A stretch of DNA of 64,000 nucleotides from Margaritifera margaritifera. Its lineage: Eukaryota; Mollusca; Bivalvia; Unionida; Margaritiferidae. Shown here one piece after another: positions 1 through 11,221 of the stretch. The translations under genes were made by a program, and so were the position numbers. The stretch covers positions 62,001-126,000 of the forward strand of contig JAQPZY010001500.1 in assembly GCA_029931535.1 (NCBI GenBank), in the 5' to 3' direction. The notes under the pieces are model-generated. The model saw only the letters and a program-made list of their open reading frames with translations. It had not been told where the DNA came from and searched no databases. Numbering within the stretch: position 1 is the first letter of the stretch; the number at the start of each line of letters is the position of its first letter.

Positions 1-985
1 TGGAACCCATCTGAGGTGGAAAGAGATGATTTCAATCCTTCCTTCTCCGATTTTAGGAAGTTAAATAAACCTTAATGCCCCCGCTAGGCAAACGAACCTA
101 TCTTGATCATCCTCAGCACAGATACACTGAGATTGGGAATCTCAGTAGGAACTGGAGCTAAGACTGGGAATCTCAGTAGGAACTGGAGCTAAGACTGGGA
201 ATCTCAGTAGGAACTGGAGCTAAGACTGGGAATCTCAGTAGGAACTGGAGCTAAGACTGGGAATCTCAGTAGGAACTGGAGCTAAGACTGGGAATCTCAG
301 TAGGAACTGGAGCTACTGAAGGTAGCTGATTCTTAGCCAGAAACCCAGGATGGCAGAGAAAAGAAACCGAATCATATTTATCACTGAACTGTAAACATCT
401 TTTTTTCACTGACAAGGCATTAAGCTCACTCCTCCTTGTTGATGCTACTGAAAGGAAGAATACTGTCATAGTGGTAAGGTTCTCAAATGAAGCTTCACTG
501 AAAGGTTTGTAAGGGGTTTTAGATAACATCTAAAGAACACACTAAAGGCTCCATATATGCGTTAATTAGCAAGATACCAATCTCTGAAGCTCAAAATATC
601 TGAGATCAGAAAGATGAGGGTCTGACCCAATGGTAGAACCCCTAGAGAATTTGTGGGTGTTCGAAAGGCCTCCCCATTAGCCCTCAATAATAGAAACAGA
701 GCATCCTCCTTCACCGGAAAGGAAGAGAAGAAAATCTGCAACTGATTTTTAAATGGGGACAGCATGGATTAATGTGTTTCCTGCTGCACCAACAACTGAA
801 GATTCTCCACTCTGCAGTGTAAACTTTGGATCATAAACATTGGAAGTGTATGGCATCCTAGCCGGGCAATGCAGTTTTGCAACCTGGCTCGAACACTGGT
901 CTTGGTGGATTAGCTGAGTTGACGAGATCCTGACCTGGTGGATAACGTGCGGAATTATTTTGAAAAGTTTGCAAGGCATAAGCAT
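1..985 (-). pseudogene. Tyrosine recombinase remnant, DIRS copy A
   Basis: N-terminal and early catalytic part of a DIRS tyrosine recombinase, which would integrate circular cDNA into the genome without target duplication. The frame at 266-529 reads FENLTTMTVFFLSVASTRRSELNALS, which carries the first catalytic arginine context (R-R-S-E-L), and then PGFLAKNQLPS, a stretch typical of DIRS recombinases. The HxxR and tyrosine boxes would lie before base 1. Frameshifts at about 530 and 750 and the 31-bp minisatellite break it. The family is clear; the protein is not functional. Confidence 0.75.
131..316. repeat. 31-bp minisatellite, 6 copies, inside recombinase region of copy A
   Basis: Six head-to-tail 31-bp units start at 131, 162, 193, 224, 255 and 286. 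They are almost identical: the first has GATTGGG where the rest have GACTGGG, and the last ends CTAC instead of CTAA. The related DIRS copies carry only one version of this sequence (for example GGACTGGGAATCTCACT near 13312 in copy B), so the expansion is specific to copy A. Because 31 is not a multiple of 3, every unit shifts the reading frame. Confidence 0.95.
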
Positions 986-1035
986 ACAGACGATCTCACT
1001 TCAGAATGAAAGCATCCAGTGCCCAGGCCCTCTGA

Positions 1036-2560
1036 TCAGGCATTGGAGAGACATAAAAAGCGACCTTGCTGCTCAGTCTCACAGTGAGCATGCTCGCTAA
1101 TGGTCTTCACAGCTGAAAAAGGGTCTCGGTCACTGACTGGTGCAGAGACAATTTGGTGAGGACCACATGACCCCATCTGGACAGGCTGTCTGCCAGGATA
1201 TTCCTTTTGCCTGTAATATGGTGGACTCTGAGAGTGATTTCCCCCAAGACTGCCTATTGGAGGAGGTTGCAGACTTCCATACAAGGAGAAGTAGCATGTG
1301 TACCTCCTTGATTCCTGTGGTACACTACTTTGATGTGTTTTTTCTGAGGTGAACATAACACAATGACACCTTATCAGGTAGACACACCCCAGTAGGGCTA
1401 GGAACACTGCCTACCTTTTTAGATCATTTATATGAAGGATCACATCTCTATGAGACCAAAGTCTATGAAGAACTAACACCTCTGGCAATATAGGAGCACC
1501 CCATCCTGAATATGATGCATCTGTGTACAGAAAGGAGTGGGATTCGGGGATGTGAATCAGGACTCCAATCAGGAACTGATCCTAATCTGGCCACAAACTT
1601 AGGTGGTGATGAAAATCAGACCCTAGAGGAATCTGAGCCAATAGCAGGTCCTTGTGTGGTTTCCAGTTTGCTAGAAGCAGAAACTGGATACAGTGAAGGT
1701 GAAGTCTCCCTATGGGAAACTAGATCCTCAGCCACATTCAGAGTCCCTAGAAGAGAGAAGTAAAGACAAGCCAACAAAGAAGTCTTGACCATAAAACCTG
1801 CTATGAGGGACAGAATCTGAGCAGTCCTTTCTGGTGGAACATGAACCCTCCATTCCTTGGTGAGGAAATTCATCCCCACATGCACAAAGTCCTGAGAACA
1901 GCTTAGATCCAACTTCTCTAGGTTAGGGATTAGACCCATACAAGTCACCATCGACCAACAGGGGGATAAGTCCTTCAGGGAAATATCTCTGAAGACACTG
2001 TGCAACAACCACTCATCACAATACTGGAGAACGGTAATCCCTTTAAGACCTTAAGTGAGCCGCTATTACCCTCATCACCTTAGTAAAGACATTGAGATCG
2101 GAAGCGAGGCTGAATGGAAGAACCCAAAATTGAAATACCCCCTGGCCAAGACAAAACTGGAAGTATTTCCTGTAAGGTGGGAAGATGGGGGTATGAAGGT
2201 ATGCATCCTGCAGATCTATGCTGACCACGCAGTCATAGGGCCTAATGGCATGCCTGACTGAGGCAGTACTCTCCATCTTGAAGTGTTCTTATCCCAAAAA
2301 ATTTTTAAGGCAAAAAGATTGATGACAAATCAAAACTTTCTGCTGTTTTTGACACCAGAAAGATCCAGGAATAGAAACATGTTTGGTCATTTTCCACCCT
2401 CTATATAGCTCCATTCTGCATAAGTGTGTACCTCTTCCCTTAGATGAACTAGTTTGGACTGGATTAAAGAAAATGGGGGTCCGTGATAGAGGATGCGTCT
2501 GAAGTGAAGCCAGTATTCCTCCTTTAAAGTTGAATGGACCCACACATTGTCTGTGATGTG
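1036..2560 (-). pseudogene. Reverse transcriptase / RNase H remnant, DIRS copy A
   Basis: In minus-strand order, 2543-2289 corresponds to the RT N-terminus, 2276-2043 carries SIDLQDAYLHTPIFPPYRK (the RT block with the first catalytic aspartate), and about 2030-1990 carries the YxDD position, here degraded to YCDE. Then 2008-1616 is the RT thumb and RNase H region (FLTKEWRVHVPPERTAQI) and 1407-1036 a decayed RNase H tail. Frame changes separate all blocks. The second catalytic aspartate of YxDD is lost, so polymerase activity is not expected. Confidence 0.75.
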
Positions 2561-3218
2561 CGACAAGACCTCTTACAGAGGACTAGTCGAGCACCTACTG
2601 GGGCGTTGGGAAGCAGAAGATCCTAGAGAGGGTGTAACTCCCTAGGAACAACTACCTCCCTCTTTAGGGAAGGGGGAGGAGTCCAGAGACTTCCTCCATT
2701 GGTCTCTTCAACCACCTTATTTGCAAAAAAAAAAACAGGAAAGAGGAGATTTGAACTGGGCCTGTTTGTTTGTCTGTTGAGGCTCGCCCTGTTTGAAGAA
2801 CTTGTGAGGAGGACCATGTGGTTGGTCAGGGTGTGCATGCTTCTTGGCCAGTTTTGACAGACCTGGAGTAGTAGCCAGGGACCAGTGTTGCTGGTCACTC
2901 AAATTCTGCAATGCTACAGAGAGCATAAGACCTCCGAACAGTCTCTCACCTCATGTCGTGCTGTTCTCAAAAGATTTTTGCTGTGGTCCAGCAAGACTTA
3001 GACAAGGTTCATACTGATCAGGAGCACTGGAAATTCAATGACTTTTCAATGACTTTTTAATGACGACTTTTCAGTTTTCGAGGACTGCTCTCAGTATCAA
3101 GTGTTCTACTTCCAGTTACTAATTTTACTACAAGAAACAAAAATAAACACGATATAAATAAATGTAATGAAATATGAAACCCAAATGATAATAAAGTCAT
3201 TATAAATGCACCCAAATA

Positions 3219-3404
3219 TTAAACACTGCTCTTTAGCTGATGTACTTTCTCCTTCAGATGCAACTCTAGTATTTTCACTTGCTCTTCTTTTTCTTTTACT
3301 TTTCTTCTGAGTCCATTAAACTGAGACATTAGTGTGATTGTCCCTTTCTCTTGTGCTTCATCTGCCAGTTTGTCAGCTGTCTGGAAAAGGATGCTGACAT
3401 CCAT
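3219..3404 (-). pseudogene. Coiled-coil C-terminal fragment of a transposon protein
   Basis: A 61-residue minus-strand frame reads DVSILFQTADKLADEAQEKGTITLMSQFNGLRRKVKEKEEQ and then a short charged coiled coil with leucines about every seven residues. ADKLADEAEEKG-like segments followed by SNxLRR are, as far as I recall, common near the C-terminus of repetitive transposon-associated proteins in animals. It lies wholly inside the hAT-like insertion. No catalytic motif is present, so this is a leftover tail, not a working gene. Confidence 0.45.
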
Positions 3405-4146
3405 AATATTTCTGCCTTCAGCACATCACTGCTTAGCTACGATGTAGTAGCTTTGACATTGTAATCCTATACCTGCAGTGGAACAAATAAAACTGATGTC
3501 CAAGACAAAAAGAAGACATGAGTAAAAATCTACTACCTAAGTAGAGTTACGATATTCAGAAAGTTTGGCTTATGATAAAGTTATTAAGCCTATATAAGGA
3601 TAAAATATATTGGTATGTTTACACTAACTGTACTTTGACCACCATGACAGATAACATGAGATTCTCGCGGTAATTCACATCCCAAATAAGGTTTGCTACA
3701 CCATATTTGGATATTCTACAATATGTTTTTGAATGCGCGCCATATTTACTACGATCTGTTTACGTTTCCAAAGACGGATGCATTATCCTGATATGGCACA
3801 CCATAAAACGAAGCTGAAAATGAAAGTAGTTATTACATGAACTAATATGGCAAACGATCCAACAGAACATTTTGTATGAAGAATATAAATGCTATTTTTC
3901 TCGCGTTTATAGTGATATTTGGCAATACTAAAATTAAATAAGAAGACTACTTGATTTATTTAAGGATATGTATGCAATACTTTCAAACTTTCTTACCATA
4001 AGCTGAAAAAGTGCTAGATGTGAATCACACCTGGCTGCTCCATGGATACATATAGAAACGTTTTAGTAACCCATCCACAAAGTAGGGGTATTAATATTAG
4101 TACCAATCACTACTTTGCATGAAAACTCACCAAAACTACACCTCTA

Positions 4147-4401
4147 TTGTTAAATGAATTTGTAGAATCAACTGACAAAGTTGAAACTGGCTTTTATGAT
4201 GCAGACAACAGCGATGACAAAGAATTAAATGACATTGTTTGTGCTGACCTTATGAACACTGACATCGAAACTGAAGGCTCGTGTGTTTTCATTAGTTCCA
4301 ACTTCGGGCAGCAATTCCCATTCCTGCGATATCAATGTTCTTCTTGCAAACTATGCAAAGTACGATGTATTGCAAGGTCGCATCTTTTCTCAGCCACTTA
4401 A
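4147..4401 (+). pseudogene. Unrecognised acidic, Cys-containing ORF inside the hAT-like element
   Basis: A plus-strand frame with an acidic first half (DNSDDKELNDIVCADLMNTD) and a cysteine cluster CSSCKLCKVRC near the end. It sits between the two ends of the insertion and may be an exon fragment of its original protein. The composition looks protein-like, but I recognise no family and see no start context or splice sites that would prove it is coding. Confidence 0.25.
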
Positions 4402-6747
4402 GTCTTTTTCTTGCAACCAATTATTGCTGAATGTGCACTTTCCAGGTATGTTGCGATGATCACTCGTTAAAAAGACCCTGTTGCTAATGAACTATCCTTG
4501 CTTAGTGGAAACATGTGGAGAAGTGAAAGAGTGCTCACACATTAATTATATCATGTAAAAGGGACGCTATGCAAAATGTCTGATAACTTCCCGTGGATTC
4601 TGATAATAGCAGAACAGCTAGCAGATGACAGAAAAATCAAACTGTACTTATCCTCGCACAACATTAAATAAATTACTTGAAAACAAAATTTCCATCATAT
4701 TTTATTTTTAAGCAAAATCTCTCAAGTTTAAGGACTTTCAATGACCTACTAGGTGAACAATCAATGACTTTCAAGGCTTAGAAAAGAGGTGTTCATTTTT
4801 TAATGACCTTCAATGACCTTTAATGACTGTGTGAACCCTGTTAGATGTCTCCAAGGTGGCATTGCTGTGGAGATGGAGAAGCTCTGCAGAGAGCACAATT
4901 GATATGGAGAGCACATGCTTTTATGTTTTTGTCACAATCTCCTCTGGATACACCAGATTACAACTGGGGAGGGGGTGCTTAAGGGGCCAAGCAGAGAAAT
5001 GAACCCGATATCTGGAGGCAGAGACCAACAGCCAGAGCAGTGAAGGGGTGGGGGGGGGTCTGACCACTCCTTCTGCTGCCTGGTGGACTCTTGGCTCCAG
5101 GAAAACCTCTGTCCAAGCTCCTGAGCGATAGCAGAGTGAGGGAGCAGCAGAAGATCTGAACATGACTGGGCCCCAGAAAGCCTCTCCAGAGTGGAGAGAA
5201 TCTTAGTGCCCTTAGCACCAGAAGGCTTTGGACACAAGTCTGGGGGAAGGAGACATTGAACTTTGTAAATTACACATCAAGACTTCCTTCTCCTCCAAAA
5301 CCTGACCCAAACAGGTGGGAAGGAAAAGTGAACCCAAAAGGATGGGAAAGACCTGCTGCAACTTGCTCTTCCAAGAGCTCATCCAAGTCCACCAGAATGG
5401 AAAGGGCATTATTGTCCTCAATCAGCTCCCAAGGTGAGACAGGACTGTCCTCCCTGGCGTCCCTCTATGATGAGGGATACGTTGATCAGGTTTTTTGTTG
5501 GCCAGTAACTGCCCACAGGAGGTAATGGGAGAGTAACCTCAATAGCTGTCCTACAGGTGAATGGGACTGTTGATACGTCAACCTCACTAGCTGTCCTACA
5601 TGTGAATGGGATTGTTGATATGTCATTGACAGTCTTGGAGGAGAGTGGCAGCCCACCTCCTTTTTGTTGGGCAAGGCAAGAAGTGACAGTGCAGATCTCT
5701 TGCCTGTCACATCCACCATACCTAGAAACCAATGCAGGGACATCCATGATGTCAATGGGGGATGTGTAAAGAACACTCACCAGCAGGTATCCCCAAATCC
5801 TGTAGGGGTAAAATGGGAACATAGGGAAAGGGAGGGATACTGATCTTCCAATTTGATCCCCTAATCCCATATGATAAAGCAAAACTCACTCCCTATCGCC
5901 ATAGGGATTGGACGAAAACATACAGATCAGGGGGGCCCATGCAGGGGAGGATATTAACCTGATCCCTATCCCAGACCAACGATCAATGCCTGGTGTCCAA
6001 TTGCTCAAAGGACATGGCACAGTGACTGGCACTCTTCCCTGTTGTGGGAAAGGTGCAATTGGTCACCGGCACTATGCCTATGTCGAGATGGAGCTGCTCA
6101 TCCCTACTTGCGATTTGCTCTCAGGAACTTTTCATCTCTTGGGAGGAGCCAAGAACCTATCCTTCTCTGGCAGTGGCATAATTGGCATCAGACCAAGCAT
6201 CAGACATCCTTGACTTGAGGGTGATCCATGAACCTCTGAGATAACTCCTTGTTTCTTACCCACAAGGGCAGTTGACCCCCCTAAAATGGCAAGTGATGCA
6301 GATCCCTCAAGGGGATGGATAGGGTCATCTTGTGATGACAAGGAGGAAGTAGGACTTTTCCTCCTTCATCTGTAGGTGCAGTGACTTTCTGCTGAGTCCC
6401 ACAAAAAAAACATTCAAAGTTAGCAAAAGGATCACACAAAAATTCAAATAACGCAAGGACTGGGGAAAAAAAACCCATCATAACAAAAAGGTATATGATT
6501 GGCTGAAAAGACATTAAAACGATAAAACAAGGGCAAATTTCTGAAAGTGACTTAGTACCTATCTTACTCACATCAATTCCAAGAAAAAAGAGGATGATAT
6601 TCTGTATGTTAGCTATGACTAAAGAATCAGACTGGGATCATATTCTTTTCAATTCTGGGAAGGAAATATTTAGCTTGGACTGGGAATTGGCATCCTGGAA
6701 AAGGTAAGCAATTTGATAGTAGTAGGTATTGCATTACTGCTATTAAA

Positions 6748-7121
6748 AACAAGATTTTTAATATGGGTGCCATGGCAGCCATTTTGGATGTCAGATTAGC
6801 ACCATTTATATCTAACACCAACTAGACATCATAAGAAGTCTTTTACTGAAAACCCCATGCTGATATGACCATCCATTCTGGAAAAGTAGCGGTAACAAGA
6901 TTTTCAAGATGACCACCATGATGGCCATTGAGGAACAACTATACACAGTAACATTTCTTTTGATGAAAACCCTATGTCAATATGACTTTCTATTCAGCTG
7001 GAGGAGTGGTAACAAGATTTCCAAGATGCCTGCCATGATGAACATATTGGATGTTCGATTGGCACCGTTTTTTATTTACGACCAATTAGACCTAAGAGTG
7101 AAGCCATTCAAAACTGTTTAA
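6748..7121. repeat. Short satellite array, about 145-bp unit, 3 copies
   Basis: Three units each contain AACAAGATTTTCAAGATGg/cC followed by GCCAT(A/T)TTGGATGTCAGATT, a run AACTAGACATCATAAGAAGTC, and GATATGACCATCCATTC. Unit starts are near 6748, 6892 and 7010. The same satellite forms a longer array at about 11.35-12.72 kb. It begins exactly where DIRS copy A ends. Confidence 0.85.
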
Positions 7122-7130
7122 GTTCCCAAG

Positions 7131-8575
7131 AAGCTCCAAATAATGTTAATTTTAAATCAGCAGCATTCCCAGGTGGCTCACATATAATGATAACAACTAA
7201 CCATTAAAAAACAGCTTTCTGGAACAATCTTTCTGCCCAATGCACACTGTAATCCTATTTAAAGTATTTTAAGCCAATTGCAGTAAGCTATACACATTTC
7301 CTAATTATCTATGAAGATCGACATGATCCTGAATTTTTATGCTAAATCCCTAGGTATCAAAACTAGAATAAAGCAAAAAGTGTGTGTGTGTGTGTGTGTT
7401 TAAATTACAAAATGTGGACATGATTGAGCATGCACACCCACACATTGCAGACAAACCTTAAAAAAAAGATGTTTTCAGTATCCAGCAATAAATAATTTTC
7501 TGTAATTTCATTTACAACAAAATTATTCAGCATTAAATGTTCAATTGCGTATATTCTAATGAAATCAAATTAAAAATAATTTATTGTAAAATGCTGAAAA
7601 ATTATTTGACATTGAAAAGATATTTCAACAGCAAAACTCCAGAGCCCAAAAGATTTCCAGGCCAAATGACTTGACTTGACTTGACCATCAAAGTGTACTC
7701 TTCCTCTCCTCTTTCCAGAATTTAACCATGTAGGTCTGGATCTATGGAATTATGTTACAACGACTGATTTCCTATGGCGGTTTTGTCTTGTTTGCTCTTT
7801 GTGCTCTCCAGCATCATGCAATATATACAAATATCATAGGATTCACATGCAGATGATTGAATTTGTGACAGCATTCATTTAGCGGCCACAGTAGAATGAC
7901 CTTTAGATTCTGAAAGACAACTAATAAGTACACTGATGCCAGTGAGATGAAACTTGCTTTCAAATTCAGTTATAGGGGCCAAGTTGATGATGACTCACTC
8001 TGCCTTAGACAATTATGTTTGAAAGAAGAATTGTATTTGTTAACTTGGGGATATAAAATGAGTGTATGGATGTCACGTTTTTGGTTATATTTCAGCAAAA
8101 AATTTGATATTTTGCAAGATTAAATGTGGTGACTCAAAGCAGCATACTAATGTGTTGGAATCATTTCACAAATTGTTATTTAAATGGAAGTGTATGATAT
8201 TTTTTATAAGGTCAGAACTTACAAACAGCCATTTACATGTATGCATTCTATCAAACCGTTGACTTGTATTTATGAATAATAATCTGCATATGAAATGCCT
8301 AATTTGCACATGAAATGCCTAATTTGCATATAAAATCCTAATCCTTCACCTATTTATCACTTATAAGTGGTGAATAAGCCACGTATAAGTTATTTTTATA
8401 CAGGAATGTCCATGTGCATCTAAGTAACTGAAACTGATGTCTGCATTTCTAGCCATATTTAAAACACAAAAACAAAGAATGATTGTGTAAAATTTAAGGT
8501 TATACTGATATATCCTTAGCTATATAATAAAAGATAAAATGTGCACATATATATTAGACATTAACTTTACTTTAC
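7131..8575. other. No gene seen; AT-rich sequence with simple repeats
   Basis: Contains a (GT)n run at about 7379-7400, an imperfect inverted repeat at about 7515-7612 (AAAATTATTCAGCATT against AATGCTGAAAAATTATTT), TGACT repeats at about 7667-7686, and three 21-bp units (CATATGAAATGCCTAATTTG-type) at about 8285-8335. It lies on the 3' side of the candidate exon at 8576-8840. Confidence 0.6.
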
Positions 8576-8840
8576 CATATCTGCTTCCATTACTCTTTCA
8601 GGAGGTGCAATTCTAGTGTGACTTGGAATCCTGTCTGGTAGATCAACAGCTGGTGTATTATACATTGGTATCAGTTGATATTCATATTTAAAATATGATT
8701 CTAGTAGTATGCCCATCGATACTGGTTGTGACATGTTATTATCTTCCTCTGAACTTGGAAATGTACTAAATACAAAGTTTTTAACAAATTTGTTCCTTTT
8801 TGAATCTGAAGGTCTGTTTATAACAGGAGTATAAGGGAAC
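8576..8840 (-). CDS. Candidate host-gene exon (265 nt), product unknown
   Basis: On the minus strand a pyrimidine-rich acceptor ending TACACTTCAG (plus 8841-8850) is followed by an open frame to a donor ATATG|GTAAAG (plus 8571-8576). The exon starts with the third base of a codon (AG|G) and ends on a codon boundary, 1+264 nt. The peptide reads from FPYTPVINRPSDSKRNK through FPSSEEDNN and MGILLESYFKYEYQLIP to IPSHTRIAPPERVMEADM. Its composition is balanced and unlike the surrounding transposons. I do not recognise the family. The predicted frame continues past the donor only to TAA. Its entry phase matches the exit phase of the exon at 50312-50446, but linkage is unproven. Confidence 0.5.
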
Positions 8841-9390
8841 CTGAAGTGTAAGTAAAAAAGAAAAGATACTTGGTGACATGGACAAAGAAAGGGACAAAAA
8901 ACTGGTACAATAGGGAGATACATAGTGTTGAGGTATTATTCTTCATATACAAAAACAAACTCCATATTTTTTTTAAAGCATGAAATTATGTTTGAATCAA
9001 ATATGACAGTGTATATTAAAGTATATAATTTTATTCTACTCTCCACTGTTAACTTATAAGGTAGAAGCCAACAAATTTTTGATTTGTAATATTATTCTGA
9101 TGCTGCCTCAAGAATCTGATGCAAGTACATGTACATATTATATTTTGCCTGACAAAATTATGCTTTATATTCCTCACACTGATTCTTTTGTATACTGCAT
9201 TTTAACCATATCACATGCGTCTTGGAATAGTTCCAAATTAATTTCTCCCTGTACATGTTTTCATTACAGAGAATAATAATGGATTTACTGTTAGTGGATG
9301 TTGATGTAATGAAGCCATTAGGTGTATACACATGTAATATTCATGCTATTCCAATGCCAGTTTCCAGAGGAGTGTTATGTTTCTTTTTCA
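8841..9390. other. No gene seen
   Basis: AT-rich sequence upstream (minus sense) of the 8576-8840 exon and next to the foldback element. The small plus-strand frames here have no family signature. Confidence 0.5.
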
Positions 9391-9984
9391 AAGGTTTATG
9401 TGCCCATTTTGGTCATTACACCATGTTTGTAGCCCATATGACTTCAAATCAGCACAGAAGAAATAATATATTGTAATTTATTCAAACTGATAGAGTCCCT
9501 AGATTACATTAGTCTAATTGCAAATAGGTACAAATATTTAATCAACTGCCACTAGAACAAGCAATTTCATTTCTTTTAGTTTTCACAATTTCACCAATGA
9601 CTGACAAAGTCAAAAAGATTCATATTAACTTTTGAATTAAACCTTCAAACATGTACTAACACCAGTGACCTCTGGTTAGAGTATATGAAAACTATGGACT
9701 GAAGACACCTGTGCATGTGGTTTCATGTACATTTAAAGGTGTTGTTTCAAAATACCTTTGAAATGTTTTAGACTTATTATTCTTAGTTAAATTTTAGAAA
9801 CCAAAAACCAAAATCAAATTGCTTGTTCTGGTGGAAGATGATTAATAATTTTTTACCTATTTGTACTTACAATAATGCACTCTAAATACTCCTATCTGTT
9901 AGCATTAATTACAATGTGTAGTTCTGCTTATATGCTCATTTGAAGTCACATGGGACAAATGTATGGTGTAATGACATAAACCTT
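9391..9984. mobile_element. Foldback/MITE-like inverted repeat element, about 594 bp
   Basis: Two arms of about 190-200 bp face each other around a loop at about 9600-9780. Left arm landmarks are AAGGTTTATG, GTCATTACACCAT, ATGACTTCAAAT, AATAGGTACAAAT, and AGAACAAGCAATTT. The right arm carries their reverse complements in reverse order: AAATTGCTTGTTCT, ATTTGTAC after ACCTATTTGTAC, ATTTGAAGTCACATG, ATGGTGTAATGAC, CATAAACCTT. Arm identity looks moderate, with indels. There is no coding capacity. I did not find a convincing target duplication. Confidence 0.8.
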
Positions 9985-10828
9985 AATGAATCACTGTCAA
10001 AACACACACAGTACACACACATGGAAAATAACAATACCTACAAATAACCATCAGATCCACATATCCAGTGTTGTGCCTTAAGTATGGGATTATGGAATTG
10101 TGGGTTTTCCCCCAAGTTTTGGATACATTTCCCCCCAAATCTTGACTCCTGAGCTCCTCTTGGGCATGCCTTTTTCACCATTGCTTCTAATGCAAACAAT
10201 TATTTGTCTCATCGAAATTGTTTTGTGTTCCCATATATGAGGGTGGGTGGAGCAGTGGGACACATTCTCCCTAGCTCACTGGATCCAAGTTGCAACATTG
10301 CACATCAAAATAAATATTTAAATATATTAACTCATATGCATATATACGTGGTAACCACCATAAACAGCAAGAGAATTATAGTTACACTAACATAGATTTA
10401 TAATTTTCTATTTCTTTACTATGAATTCATGTCTTGCTACCGTAAACCAAAGTCCCCATGAAAATATTTTTATGTGTATCAATGCAAATTTCTTTAAATC
10501 ATATATAAAAATGTTTTGTTTTTTTCACCATACATCACATTATATGTTATAAATTCATGTTACCATCAGCCATCATCAGCATATTTTATCAGGGTACTTC
10601 TGGGAATCAGACTGTCAATGCATTTCACTTTTAGTATTGAATAGTTGCTAAGGCAACTGAAAACATTTTTTTGGAAAGGAACATCCATTTTGAAAAGGAA
10701 CAATTTTCCAAATTGGATATTTGCTGTTTATATAAAACTATGCTTTTTTCGATCCATGAATAATAGCCAACTGCATATACAATGTTGAGTTACAGATTAA
10801 AAGAAATATGCAGTTTCTTTTTTATGTG
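9985..10828. other. No gene seen between foldback element and DIRS copy B
   Basis: AT-rich unique-looking sequence. Just before the DIRS left end (10760-10825) there is weak resemblance to the exon-like tandem unit at 18.75-19.29 kb (GCCAACT, TTACAGATTAAAAG, ATGCAGTTTC). That would be expected if DIRS B had inserted into that array, but the match is too short to claim. Confidence 0.4.
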
Positions 10829-11221
10829 GGGGGGGGGGGAGGGGGTAAAACAAACTTTAATTATGTAATACCTACCTGCTACTATTGCACTGCTTTCCTT
10901 TTCCTGGGTGCTAAGTCTGCAGTCCAAGTTAATTATTCCCTTCTACAATTAGAAATTAGAGCTCCAGAATTGAAAAGACCATGATCCCTGGAGTCTGATT
11001 CCTTACTCATAGCCTCCATACAGAACATCCTCCTCTTTAGATTGATATACTGAACATCAGAATGGGGATGGAGGATGGAATCTTTGCAATAGTAGCAAGT
11101 AGGTATTACATAATTAGAATTATTTTACCCCTCCCCAAAACTACATTTTAATAGCAGTAATACATTATCTGCTATTGCATTGCTGAAATTTACCAGTTAG
11201 GAGAGAGGCTGATGGCCTAAA

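Larger units (their letters stand above)
3003..4840. mobile_element. hAT-like DNA transposon inserted in DIRS A, TSD TTAGA
   Basis: Flanked by a perfect 5-bp duplication, TTAGA, at 2998-3002 and 4841-4845. The uninterrupted copy B reads AAAATCTTAGATATCTCC here, which confirms the insertion. The ends are imperfect inverted repeats: CAAGGTTCATACTG on the left, CAGGGTTCACACAG (reverse complement) on the right. Both ends hold repeats of an AATGACyTTT-like motif (3038-3075; 4738-4828). CAGGGTTC-type ends suggest hAT. A 5-bp rather than 8-bp duplication is unusual for that superfamily, so the assignment is tentative. The remaining coding traces are described separately. Confidence 0.75.
2561..6600 (-). 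pseudogene. Gag-like region remnant, DIRS copy A, interrupted by a hAT element
   Basis: This is the gag-equivalent part of copy A, aligned by eye with copies B (15.6-17.9 kb) and C (24.9-27.8 kb). Shared landmarks are GCTGTGGTCCAG at about 2980, GGAGAAGCTCTGC at about 4877, the poly-C (sense) tract at 5050-5058 followed by CTGACCACTCC on the plus strand, and a repeat-rich N-terminal part. Within the latter a unit of roughly 42 bp (CTGTCCTACAGGTGAATGGG-type) is duplicated at about 5546-5635. The region is split at 3003-4840 by an inserted element. No frame is intact. Gag proteins of DIRS elements are poorly conserved, so the assignment is by position. Confidence 0.6.
1..6748 (-). mobile_element. 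DIRS-type retrotransposon copy A (3' end outside window)
   Basis: Minus-strand DIRS element: gag-like region at high coordinates, then RT/RNase H, then tyrosine recombinase running off the window start. The family call rests on the RT motif SLDLQDAYLHTPI-type at about 2.2 kb and the recombinase box RRSELNALS at about 0.43 kb. The 5' end (6606-6748) matches the reverse complement of copy B's left end over more than 100 bp (shared AATCAGACT, GGGATCAT, TCTTTTCAATTCTGG, AACTTGGACT-like blocks), as expected for inverted terminal repeats. It ends at ATTACTGCTATTAAAA, which is complementary to a segment inside copy B's internal complementary region. A 1.84-kb hAT-like element interrupts it. All frames are broken, so it is a fossil. 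Confidence 0.8.

Noticed and set aside
1140..1763. Plus-strand open frames over DIRS copy A (and similar ones at 34667-35062 and 16175-17424)
   Set aside because: They are antisense shadows of the minus-strand RT/RNase H and gag regions, and they differ between copies.
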